Shown: piece after piece, positions 17,039-24,813 of the stretch
Layout of the letters: every line of letters starts with the position of its first letter
Numbering within the stretch: the first letter of the stretch is position 1
Assembly: GCA_951812995.1 (NCBI GenBank)
Contig: CATOTD010000003.1
Coordinates: 1-64,000 of the forward strand
Length of the DNA: 64,000 nt
Reading direction: 5' to 3'
Origin: an uncultured Gammaproteobacteria bacterium
GTDB taxonomy: Bacteria > Pseudomonadota > Gammaproteobacteria > Eutrophobiales > Eutrophobiaceae
The notes under the pieces: model-generated
Databases searched by the model: none
What the model was told of the DNA's origin: nothing
Seen by the model: the letters and a program-made list of their open reading frames with translations, nothing else
Program-made: the position numbers and the translations under genes

Positions 17039-17932
17039 CTATCTACGTTGCGTTGCCAATGTCACTTGACGCTGTCGTTCATTATAGCCAGCACGTTGTT
17101 CGGCAGTCTTTTCATTGATGCAGTGCGGACATGACACACCTTGAACATACGCTTTTGCTTGCATATCTTCGTAGGTGATAGGCCGACGACAGGCAAAACA
17201 TTGTTCATAGTTGCCTTCTGCAAGCTGGTGATCAACTGATACGCGACTATCGAATACAAAACATTCTCCCTCCCACAGACTTTGATCTTGCTCAATTTCT
17301 TGCAGATATTTAAGTATCCCGCCGTTGAGTTGATAAACTGTTTCGAAACCTTGCGCCAGCATATAGGCACTTGCCTTTTCGCAACGTATGCCGCCCGTGC
17401 AATACAGTGCCACTTTTTTTATCATCGCGGGGTTAAGATGATCAGTGACATACTTTGGGAACTGACGAAAATTATTTGTGTTTGGCGAAACCGCATTTTT
17501 AAACGCGCCGACCTGATATTCATATTCATTACGCGTGTCTATTAATAACACCTCTGGATCATTGATAAGTGCATTCCATTGCTTGGGTTCAATCCGTATC
17601 CCGGTACGGTCTGATGGTTTTACATCAGGTTGTCCTAGTGAGATGATCTCTTTTTTCAGTTTTATCTTTGTCCTATGAAACGGGATAGCCTCTGCATACG
17701 ACTCTTTGTATTCTATGTCTGCCAATCTTGCATCGGATTGTAATAAATTCAGCAATTCATCTATAGCACCGCGGGTCCCGACCAACGTGCCATTCAGACC
17801 TTCTTCAGCTAACAGCAACGTGCCATAAATGTCGCGTTCCTGACAAAATGACAACAACAACGGCTGCATGGATTCATAATCCGTTAAACGGACAAATCTA
17901 TACATGGACACGATGACAAATGATTTCGACAC
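17039..17932 (-). CDS. trhO: tRNA uridine-34 hydroxylase (rhodanese-like, UPF0176/YceA)
   Basis: TrhO hydroxylates U34 in certain tRNAs on the way to 5-methoxy- or carboxymethoxyuridine. 297 aa: N-terminal ferredoxin-like part (YRFVRLTDYESMQPLL), rhodanese domain with DTRNEYEY and the catalytic loop YCTGGIRCEKA, then a Cys-rich C terminus (CFACRRPI, CPHCINEK). The start at MSKSFVIVSMYRFV is supported by the family N terminus. The stop TAG at 17039-17041 belongs to the IS256-A terminal repeat, so the last residues have been replaced or trimmed. Domains are otherwise complete, so it may still work. Confidence 0.88.
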   Translation of the reverse strand: MSKSFVIVSMYRFVRLTDYESMQPLLLSFCQERDIYGTLLLAEEGLNGTLVGTRGAIDELLNLLQSDARLADIEYKESYAEAIPFHRTKIKLKKEIISLGQPDVKPSDRTGIRIEPKQWNALINDPEVLLIDTRNEYEYQVGAFKNAVSPNTNNFRQFPKYVTDHLNPAMIKKVALYCTGGIRCEKASAYMLAQGFETVYQLNGGILKYLQEIEQDQSLWEGECFVFDSRVSVDHQLAEGNYEQCFACRRPITYEDMQAKAYVQGVSCPHCINEKTAEQRAGYNERQRQVTLATQRR

Positions 17933-18000
17933 GGATTAATTCCCTGTAGCTTAGGCTATTAACAATTATAATAATACAAGAGCAAAAATCTATTTGGCAT

Positions 18001-18037
18001 AAAAAAGGGCGTGCGCGCGTGCCGCCATTTTTTATGT
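18001..18037 (-). terminator. probable terminator downstream of the molybdopterin oxidoreductase
   Basis: AAAAAAGGGCG and CGCCATTTTTT flank a GC-rich centre. On the minus strand this is a GC hairpin followed by a run of T, ten bases after the stop codon. Its A/T arms could also serve plus-strand transcripts. Confidence 0.6.
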
Positions 18038-18046
18038 TTATACTGA

Positions 18047-20170
18047 TTACACCGCTTCCACCTGCACCAAGTTATCTGAAAACGAGGGTGAATGACCCAT
18101 ATCGCCAAACTCAGCCGAACTAATTGCATTCACCGTCCCTTTATTAAGTTGCCGCCAGTAACCGAGGGTTGTGACAACAATGCCCGCATTTACATCATCG
18201 CTAATTTTAGCGTCACCTTCAAAATCACCGCGATCATTAAATACACGAACCTTATCACCATCGCTGATATTTCTTGAATGGGCATCGGCAGCATTAATCA
18301 AAACGCATTGTTCGCCTTGTCCTTTAATCTTGTGATCCATATTGGCGTAACAAGAATTCAAAAAACCATGACTTTTTGGTGACAACATATTCAAAGGATA
18401 TTTCTTTGCCAGTTCCAGATTCGTTTCAGGTCGTTCTCTAGGGCCAACATAGTCCGGTAAACTATCCAACGCTTCACCTGACTGGAAACCTTGATACATC
18501 TGTCTAAAGGGTTCGGCAACAAAATTCCTTGCGTCCTCTATTTTAAATTCACACTTACCCGAAGGTGTTGGAAAGTGACCTTCTTTATGCGGGCAACGAT
18601 CATCCTTGGTGCCGACGTTCAAACGCGCATAGCCATGCTTGCGCAGGTATGCCAGATCAATGCCGTCACACGCGGGCGCATCCCAGTCTACAAAGTTTTC
18701 TAAACACTCCGCATCAGACCATTTGAGACGGTCTTCGTCATAGCCCATCGCAGCAGATAAACGTCTGAAGATTTCGTTGTTCGGTAGGGCCTCCCCTGGC
18801 GACTCAACGCTCTTGGCATTGTAGGTCAGGTATAAATGTCCCCATGACAAGATAATATCTTCCAATTCTGCACCCATTGAGGCAGGCAAGACGATATCTG
18901 CATAGGCGGCCGTATCAGAGATGAAATGTTCTGCCGAGACCAGAAACAAGTCTTCATTCATCAGGCCGGCAACAATTTTATCTGCCTCGGGGGCTTGTGT
19001 GACTGGATTTGAATTCCAACACATCATGGATTTAATCGGCACTTCCAGATCTATCTCACCTGTTAAAACACGACCAACCTGGAGATTATTGACAACGGGT
19101 GTCCCGGCCGGGATTAAGTCAGGGCGACAAATGACATCAAACTTATACGGGTGTTCCCACACTGGAAATTGCGTCACGCCACCACCCACATGCTTCCAGG
19201 CACCCGTTAAGGCCGGAATACTCGTTACTGCTCGAATGGTTTGACCGCCCCCGTAATGGCGTTCTAATGCCACGCCCATGCGAATCGCGGCCGGTTGTAC
19301 CGTCGCTAATTCTTGGGCGAGTTGGTGAATATCTGCGGCCGCAACGCCAGTTATTTCTGCGGCCCACTCGGGTGTACGTGCTTTGGCACGTTCTGCTAAT
19401 TCGTCATAACCGACGGTATAGTTTGCAACATACGCTTTATCCACTAAATCCTGGGCGATAATGCTGTGAATCAACGCCATGGCCAAGGCACCATCGGTGC
19501 CTGGCTTGGGGGCGATATGCCAATCGGCCTGTTTCGCTGTTCTTGATTTATAGGCATCGATGACCACGACTTTGGCCCCTTTTTGTTGTGCTTCTTTCAC
19601 AATCGCCCAGTGATGCAGATTGGTACTGACGCTATTACAGGCCCAGATAACGATATACTTTGAGTGGATATAGCTTTCTGGGTCCACACCAGCTGTAGGC
19701 CCCACGGTTAATAACCAGGCGGTACATGATCCTTCGCCACAAAAAGTGCGTTCCATGACGGTCGCACCCATTTTGTTAAAAAAAGCATCCCCGCCATTTA
19801 GGCCATGCACCAGGCCCTGATGACCTAGATAACTGTATGGCACGATGGCGCGCGGACCGTATTCTTTGATGATGGTTTTCCAACGGGTGGTGATTTCGTT
19901 GAGTGCCTCATCCCAGGTAATGCGTTCGAATTGTTTTACGCCTTTGGGTCCGGTACGGCGCATCGGATACAGCAAGCGATCTGGGTGATAATGGCGTTTT
20001 TCGTAATCTTTTAACTTGACGCAGAGGCCACCACGGGTCAGTGGATGGTCTTTATTGCCTCTAACGCCAACAACCTTACCTGCTTCAATATCAAAAATCA
20101 TGGCGCACGTATCTGGACAATCGTGCGGACAACCGCCAAACGCGGTTTCAATTTTTGGGTTTGCTACCAT
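18047..20170 (-). CDS. molybdopterin-dependent oxidoreductase (DMSO-reductase superfamily)
   Basis: 707 aa, of the BisC/formate-dehydrogenase-like type. The N terminus carries a 4Fe-4S binding motif (GGCPHDCPDTCAM with GGLCVK further on), followed by the Mo-bisMGD domains and a C-terminal dinucleotide-binding domain (LSPKSHGFLNSCYAN onward). The region that usually holds the Mo ligand reads ERTFCGEGSCTAW. No Tat signal is visible, so it is probably cytoplasmic. No electron-transfer or membrane subunit is adjacent, so the substrate cannot be inferred. Array C lies in the gap upstream of its start. Confidence 0.85.
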   Translation of the reverse strand: MVANPKIETAFGGCPHDCPDTCAMIFDIEAGKVVGVRGNKDHPLTRGGLCVKLKDYEKRHYHPDRLLYPMRRTGPKGVKQFERITWDEALNEITTRWKTIIKEYGPRAIVPYSYLGHQGLVHGLNGGDAFFNKMGATVMERTFCGEGSCTAWLLTVGPTAGVDPESYIHSKYIVIWACNSVSTNLHHWAIVKEAQQKGAKVVVIDAYKSRTAKQADWHIAPKPGTDGALAMALIHSIIAQDLVDKAYVANYTVGYDELAERAKARTPEWAAEITGVAAADIHQLAQELATVQPAAIRMGVALERHYGGGQTIRAVTSIPALTGAWKHVGGGVTQFPVWEHPYKFDVICRPDLIPAGTPVVNNLQVGRVLTGEIDLEVPIKSMMCWNSNPVTQAPEADKIVAGLMNEDLFLVSAEHFISDTAAYADIVLPASMGAELEDIILSWGHLYLTYNAKSVESPGEALPNNEIFRRLSAAMGYDEDRLKWSDAECLENFVDWDAPACDGIDLAYLRKHGYARLNVGTKDDRCPHKEGHFPTPSGKCEFKIEDARNFVAEPFRQMYQGFQSGEALDSLPDYVGPRERPETNLELAKKYPLNMLSPKSHGFLNSCYANMDHKIKGQGEQCVLINAADAHSRNISDGDKVRVFNDRGDFEGDAKISDDVNAGIVVTTLGYWRQLNKGTVNAISSAEFGDMGHSPSFSDNLVQVEAV

Positions 20171-20275
20171 GACGCTTCCTCCTCTTAAAAGTGTTTAGTC
20201 TAATATAGTACGTCTATTGTGTATAAGATAGGAAAATTTATACCGACAACGGTTCAATTTTCAGCCACGGTGCGT

Positions 20276-20390
20276 GATTGGTCAAGCGTGGCGTGGGTCG
20301 GGTCGGGCGGAGTCAAGTCGGGCGGAGTCGAGTCGGGCTGGGTCAAGCGGGGTCAAGCCGGGCCGGGTCAAGCGGGGTCGGATCGGGCAT
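20276..20390 (+). repeat. degenerate pentanucleotide array C
   Basis: Reads GGTCG GGCGG AGTCA AGTCG GGCGG AGTCG AGTCG GGCTG GGTCA AGCGG GGTCA AGCCG GGCCG GGTCA AGCGG GGTCG. The 5-nt phase is unbroken. Contains the run GGGTCGGGTCGGGCGG, which could form a G-quadruplex. It is followed directly by the tail motif. It lies between the start of the molybdopterin gene and the CDGSH gene. Confidence 0.85.
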
Positions 20391-20411
20391 CGCTTTAGTG
20401 CAAAGGTCTCC
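20388..20411 (+). repeat. array-tail motif copy 3 (ATCGCTTTAGTGCAAAGG)
   Basis: ATCGCTTTAGTGCAAAGG followed by TCTC, immediately after array C. Closely matches minus-strand sequences beside arrays A (1744-1766) and B (5039-5060). Confidence 0.65.
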
Positions 20412-20555
20412 GTGTGTTTGAACCCACGCACGACTTGCGCTAGTCTATGGCTTTTAATCTTGAAGTCATTTTCATCACATTTATCAATTTCACAATACAA
20501 GCTGTTGCTGTGATAATTATCATGCAACGGCTACACGCACACAGGAGATGTTATT

Positions 20556-20798
20556 ATGAGTAAAGCAAAGATAGCTGGCACCGCACCCATAGCCGCTGAT
20601 GTTGAAGCCGGAAAAGATTACTGGTGGTGTGTTTGCGGTAAAAGCAACAATCAACCCTTTTGTGATGGTGCCCATAGCGGGACTGATATTACGCCTCTTC
20701 AATATACTGCAACGGAATCAAAGACAGTCTATTTTTGCACCTGCAAACAAACTACAAAGCAACCGCTCTGTGACGGGAGTCATAAAAAGCTATCTTAG
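20556..20798 (+). CDS. small protein with two CDGSH iron-sulfur domains
   Basis: 80 aa made almost wholly of two CDGSH motifs: CVCGKSNNQPFCDGAH (about 25-40) and CTCKQTTKQPLCDGSH (about 61-76). Each has the three Cys and one His that bind a 2Fe-2S cluster. Soluble, no membrane anchor. An AGGAG ribosome site lies before ATG 20556. Such proteins are thought to carry electrons or clusters; the exact role is not known. It precedes a convergent SPL-type radical SAM gene. Ends in TAG. Confidence 0.92.
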   Translation: MSKAKIAGTAPIAADVEAGKDYWWCVCGKSNNQPFCDGAHSGTDITPLQYTATESKTVYFCTCKQTTKQPLCDGSHKKLS

Positions 20799-20802
20799 AA
20801 TA

Positions 20803-21813
20803 TTAAAGACTGGCTACTACAGTCTCATGGCATGAAAAGAATCTGTCCGCTGGAATATGTTGCGTGATAATGTCTTCGCAAAATTCAAGCAGGCCCTCGC
20901 GTATGGATGGCGGATATACAATGCTGTTTTTTTCTTCAATAAGTGGGGATGAAAAAAGTTTGTCAGTGGGATAGAGTTTTTCAAGTTTCCGAAAATAATC
21001 TTTTGGCAAACGGAAGCTGCCTAAACTAACCGAGTGCGTTAAGTCAGGGTTGATCTTTCTGAAAACAGCATTGAATAGTTCAGTATATTCCTGGACATAA
21101 TTACTCGTATAAATTAACGGATCAAAACGTAATCCTATGTGCCAGCCCGCCTGTTGTAAATCGACAATAGCCTGTAGTCGCTTGTCTACAGCGGGCGTTT
21201 TATGTTCCAGTGTGGCCGCAATCTTGGGCGGGGTAAAACTAAAAGCAATCACGCAATTGGGGACCGGCGCTTGTTTTAAGAGGTTGCGCACCTGTGTGCT
21301 TTTAGTGCGCAATTCGAGTAAGGCGTGTGGGTTCTTAATGAATAAGGGTAAAAATTCATTGGTAAAATGAGTCATGGGATCAAGGGCCAGGCTGTCGCAA
21401 TCATAACCCGAGAAAAAATGGACGGGTTCTCTTTTATGCTTGTCTATTAAGGATTGCAGGTCCCAAATAAAATCTTCATAGTTTACAAACAAGACATAAT
21501 GCGCTGATTGAAACATCCCTTGTAAAAAACAGTAACGACAGTCATACAAGCAATTTAACATGTGTGAAAAATAATAATTATGTGCCGCGCCGATGCCGTA
21601 TTGTTTGGGGGTGGGCAGTATCAGGTTTTTATGTTTTCTAGCCAGAATTAATGCGGGTTGTTTTTTTTGTAATCTGAAATTTTGCGCCTTACGATTGAAT
21701 ACTTCACCGTAACGATCGCAGGCTATGTTTACGGCATGCGGAAATCGCGCAAGAATGGCCTTTGTGCGCGGGTGACTGGCAATGTCGTTTTCAATGTAGA
21801 TGGTTTTAATCAT
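20803..21813 (-). CDS. spore photoproduct lyase-like radical SAM protein
   Basis: 336 aa. The radical SAM cluster motif is CLYDCRYC (CxxxCxxC) about residue 88-95, following YFSHMLN, and the pattern GIGAAHNYYFSHMLNCLYDC is typical of the SPL family outside spore-formers. The enzyme class would use SAM and a 4Fe-4S cluster; in Bacillus SPL repairs thymine photodimers, but the substrate of these non-sporulating homologues is not established. It overlaps the downstream-encoded nucleosidase-like gene by 8 nt, so the two are likely made together. Confidence 0.8.
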   Translation of the reverse strand: MIKTIYIENDIASHPRTKAILARFPHAVNIACDRYGEVFNRKAQNFRLQKKQPALILARKHKNLILPTPKQYGIGAAHNYYFSHMLNCLYDCRYCFLQGMFQSAHYVLFVNYEDFIWDLQSLIDKHKREPVHFFSGYDCDSLALDPMTHFTNEFLPLFIKNPHALLELRTKSTQVRNLLKQAPVPNCVIAFSFTPPKIAATLEHKTPAVDKRLQAIVDLQQAGWHIGLRFDPLIYTSNYVQEYTELFNAVFRKINPDLTHSVSLGSFRLPKDYFRKLEKLYPTDKLFSSPLIEEKNSIVYPPSIREGLLEFCEDIITQHIPADRFFSCHETVVASL

Positions 21814-22624
21814 GGATTACAAAATTGGTATCGGTTGTTATTTTTTGTAATGCCGTTAAAACCTGTTTGCCCGTCTTTAAGGCCGCAATAGATTGCATAA
21901 TACATTGATCGGGTCGGCGCAAAGACCAGCAACGCAATAAGCGTAGTAACTGGATGCGTTCTGATTGTGTGAAATGCCATTGTTTGATAAACGCTTGGTA
22001 GTGTTCTGACTCTGAATTTATTGACGCTACTTCGTCTGCCAGCGGTAGTAGCGCATCAATAATCGCGTCTATTGTTGTTATATGGGCTGCTATCAGCTTT
22101 TTTACACGGTCTGCATTGACCGTTGTTGTGGGGGTGCAACGATTGTCTGAAATAATTTTCAGGCAATGGATAAGTTCTGCCGTGCCGATGCGTATTGCCA
22201 TCTGGTAAAAACCGGCAGCCTCCATATCATATAAGTCCGTTGTATAATCTGTTGAAGGATTGTTGAGGCTGATTAAGGGGGCACTTTTACAGCTTGTGTC
22301 AAACAGTATTTGCGGATACCAGCAGGCGGCATTTTGCTTATCTACTATTTTATGCACTAATCGAGCTTCACCTATTGCTATATCGGCATGTCCGGCAACA
22401 CCAATGTTTAACCAGATATCGGCAGCACATGATGCCAGGCAGGCATGGTGGTAACTTACCGCCGCGGCCGCATTCAGTTTGCCGATGCCGGTTATGGTTA
22501 AATTGATTTTTTTGTCTCGCGATTGATAGAGGCGATACAAACCAAACTGTTTTAATTCATTGAGTTGGTAATGTTGAACGATGGCCTCGGCTTCAGCGGG
22601 AAGGGCACAGAAAATATTGATCAT
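21806..22624 (-). CDS. nucleoside phosphorylase / nucleosidase-like protein
   Basis: 272 aa with a PNP/UDP superfamily fold: the N terminus reads INIFCALPAEAEAIV, then TITGIGKLNAAAAVSYH, LNIGVAGHADIAIGEARLV, and a catalytic-type YDMEAAGFYQMA in which the Glu is the usual purine-site residue. The C-terminal 90 residues are extra helices without recognised motif. Overlaps the SPL-like gene by 8 nt, suggesting a functional pair in DNA-lesion or nucleoside salvage. Specificity is not inferable. Confidence 0.75.
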   Translation of the reverse strand: MINIFCALPAEAEAIVQHYQLNELKQFGLYRLYQSRDKKINLTITGIGKLNAAAAVSYHHACLASCAADIWLNIGVAGHADIAIGEARLVHKIVDKQNAACWYPQILFDTSCKSAPLISLNNPSTDYTTDLYDMEAAGFYQMAIRIGTAELIHCLKIISDNRCTPTTTVNADRVKKLIAAHITTIDAIIDALLPLADEVASINSESEHYQAFIKQWHFTQSERIQLLRLLRCWSLRRPDQCIMQSIAALKTGKQVLTALQKITTDTNFVIHD

Positions 22625-22634
22625 GCGGGCTATT

Positions 22635-22826
22635 TTATGTTGTCAGGCGATCATCAATAAAAACTTGCCAGATTGCATCTGGTTGCCATACGGCCAACAG
22701 GTCTTGTTTAGCGGTTTCCATGTCGTCTCCTTGCTTAATGACCTGATATAAATAAACAAAAGTCGGTTGACCGGCAGTGTGTAGTTTGTCTGTTATCTTG
22801 CGATAGTTTTTAATGGTCTCAAGCAT
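22635..22826 (-). pseudogene. protein tyrosine phosphatase-like gene with internal deletion
   Basis: The preferred start is ATG 22826 overlapping the TGA of the upstream glycosyltransferase. The 63 residues start ETIKNYRKITDKLHTAGQPT, the N-terminal signature of small DSP/PTP-like phosphatases, and end FVYLYQVIKQGDDMETA...VWQPDAIWQVFIDD, the C-terminal signature. The middle, with the HC(x)5R phosphate loop, is missing. Either an internal in-frame deletion or a very reduced non-catalytic protein. Confidence 0.6.
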
Positions 22827-23640
22827 ATTGGTTGGAGAGCGCCGCAAATTCTTTGCCATAGGTATTATTGCCATGTTTAGCCGCACCATTGAGAAAAATT
22901 GCTATTTTTTCCAAAAGCATCTTGATTGCAGCTTGTCGGTCTGTTTCATTTAATCTGTTGGACGCGATGATTTTTTGTAAGGCCATTATACGAAAACGAT
23001 CCAGGCCCCAATGTTTTCTTGATAATTGATCGGCATGTCCTCCGTATTTATTTGTCAACGCCTCATCAAGAAACAACACCGGGTATTGGGCACAGATATT
23101 CAACCATAGGGCGTAATCCTCACAGGCCGGCAGGGTTTCATCAAATAATCCGATTGCATCAAACAAGTGTTTATTTATCATCACCGCAGAAGGTGATATG
23201 GCACAAAGTGGCAAGCAATGCTGAAATATATAACCGCCACGCTTTGCGTGTTTTTTACCTTGCTTTAACACGGCCCCATTGCGGTACCATGTTTCATTAG
23301 TATGGCAAATTAAATACGCTGGATTTTCAAGCAAGGCGCGGGTTTGTTTTTCAAGTTTATCTGCTTGCCAGCTATCGTCAGAATCGAGCAAACAGATCCA
23401 ATCGTTTGATGCAGCTTTGATGCCCGCATTTCTAGCCGCACTAACACCTTTGTTAAATTGATAAAGGTAATTTATTTGTGGGTAATGGGTTTTTATCAGT
23501 GCTTGTGTATTATCTGTAGAGCCGTCATCTACAACAATAATTTCATCTGCGCACTGTGTTTGCGCAAGCACCGACTCGACAGCACGTTCCAGTAGATTCG
23601 CACGGTTGTAGCTAGGAATAATAACGCTGATTTTAAGCAT
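22819..23640 (-). CDS. family 2 glycosyltransferase
   Basis: 273 aa from ATG 23640 (MLKISVIIPSYNRANLL); the track's longer start adds 17 residues unlike the family. The GT-A core has VVDDGSTDNT, then LLDSDDSW (DXD-like metal/nucleotide site), and an ED motif (ACEDYALW) that may supply the catalytic base. No membrane helices. Divergent from the SDR gene. The acceptor is unknown; no polysaccharide cluster surrounds it. Confidence 0.85.
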   Translation of the reverse strand: MLKISVIIPSYNRANLLERAVESVLAQTQCADEIIVVDDGSTDNTQALIKTHYPQINYLYQFNKGVSAARNAGIKAASNDWICLLDSDDSWQADKLEKQTRALLENPAYLICHTNETWYRNGAVLKQGKKHAKRGGYIFQHCLPLCAISPSAVMINKHLFDAIGLFDETLPACEDYALWLNICAQYPVLFLDEALTNKYGGHADQLSRKHWGLDRFRIMALQKIIASNRLNETDRQAAIKMLLEKIAIFLNGAAKHGNNTYGKEFAALSNQYA

Positions 23641-23696
23641 GTCGGCCGCCAAGTTGTCGGTTAGAATAAAGGCACGATAAACAACCTGCATAATAA

Positions 23697-24452
23697 ATGA
23701 AACGTCTTGATAATAAAATTGCGGTTATTACCGGATCTAGCAGTGGCATTGGTGCTGCAATTGCGATGTTATTTGCAATGGAAGGCGCGACCGTTGTTGT
23801 GAACTATCTAAAATCAAAAGATCGTGCGGAAAAATTACTTGCGAAAATAAAAACGCCAAGTCAACCATTCATTGCTGTGCAGGCAGATATAGCAAATAAA
23901 GATGATATTGAATATTTACTAGCGACAACCTTGCAAACATTCGGCCGTGTCGATATTTGGGTCAATAATGCGGGTGCCGATATTCTAACCGGCGTGGGTG
24001 CGTCAGCAAATCTAAATGAGAAGCTGGATCAGTTGTTAAACGTTGATCTTAAAGGGACGATGAATGCTTGTTGGGCGGTTACGACAGCGATGCAAAAACA
24101 AGGCGGCGGGGTGATTGTGAATATGGGTTGGGATATGTCGGTGCATGGCTTTGCAGGTCTGAACCCACAAATCTTCGCCGCCGCAAAAGCGGGTATTCTG
24201 GGATTTACCCGATCATTTGCCAAGACGGTGGGCCCTGATATTCGAGTCAACATGGTTGCGCCTGGGTGGATCATGACGGCGTTTGCTGAAGAGCACATGG
24301 ATGATGCGTATTACCAGGCGCGCATCAAGGAAATACCGCTAGGCCGTTTTGGCAACCCGCAAGAGGTTGCAAATGCCGTGGTCTTTTTAGCCTCCGATGA
24401 AGCATCCTACTTATCCGGGGAAATTATTAAGATAAACGGTGGTTTGGTTTAA
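23697..24452 (+). CDS. SDR-family oxidoreductase, catalytic Tyr replaced by Phe
   Basis: 251 aa Rossmann fold: cofactor motif GSSSGIG (13-19), NNAG (90-93), then NMGWDMSVHG and PQIFAAAKAG. In classical SDRs the last motif is YxxxK; here residue 160 is Phe while Lys164 remains. Some SDR relatives with a GWD motif also lack the Tyr, so this may be a distinct subgroup rather than a mutation. The GG near the C terminus (SGEIIKINGG) is normal. Substrate unknown. Confidence 0.85.
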   Translation: MKRLDNKIAVITGSSSGIGAAIAMLFAMEGATVVVNYLKSKDRAEKLLAKIKTPSQPFIAVQADIANKDDIEYLLATTLQTFGRVDIWVNNAGADILTGVGASANLNEKLDQLLNVDLKGTMNACWAVTTAMQKQGGGVIVNMGWDMSVHGFAGLNPQIFAAAKAGILGFTRSFAKTVGPDIRVNMVAPGWIMTAFAEEHMDDAYYQARIKEIPLGRFGNPQEVANAVVFLASDEASYLSGEIIKINGGLV

Positions 24453-24499
24453 TGCTATAGGCTTATCGCACGCCATCGCCGTCAACTTGTGTATAACGC

Positions 24500-24813
24500 T
24501 GGGTCGATCTGAGTCGGCCCGGGCTGAGTCAAGTTGAGCGGGTTCGGACCAAGCAGGTTCAGGCTGAGTCGAGTCAAGCCGGGGGTGGCTGAGTTGAGTT
24601 GAGCGGGGCCGGACAGGGTTCAACGTGGTTGGATCGGCCCGGGCTGATTCGGCCCCCCGGGGCAAGCCGGGTGTGGCTGAGTCAAGCGGGGTTGAGCCGG
24701 GTGTGGCTGAGTCAAGTCGAGCGGGTTCGGGCTGAGTCGAGTCGATCTGAGTTGAGTCGAGCGGGGCTGGGCCAAGCAGGATCGGGCGTGAGTCGATCTG
24801 AGTCAAGCCGGGG
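24500..24813 (+). repeat. degenerate pentanucleotide array D (largest)
   Basis: More than 300 bp of 5-nt steps, for example GGGTC GATCT GAGTC GGCCC GGGCT GAGTC AAGTT GAGCG GGTTC. GAGTC and GGGCT are frequent. The phase is held nearly throughout. It fills the gap between two convergent genes and its last bases encode the stop codon of the SRPBCC-CBS gene. ORFs in this region (for example 24411-24806 minus) are low-complexity artefacts of the repeat. Confidence 0.9.

Larger units (their letters stand above)
13109..17044 (+). mobile_element. IS256-family element A, carrying two nested insertions
   Basis: The terminal inverted repeats are well preserved: AGATAGTCCCAAGAACTG at the left and, inverted, AGATAGTCCCGAATTCTG at the right, both continuing TGTAACTGC. 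IS5 copy 3 is inserted at 13608-14906 and an IS256-B element at about 15130-16495. A second partial copy of the left end (GAGATAGTCCCAAAA, 13093-13107) lies immediately outside. Left and right flanks share only ACG, so there is no clear target duplication; the RTX and trhO neighbours may have been joined by recombination. Confidence 0.85.

Noticed and set aside
24500-24813. Frequent GAGTC (GANTC) in the arrays as clustered CcrM methylation sites.
   Set aside because: The units vary too much and CcrM is an alphaproteobacterial feature; nothing else supports it.
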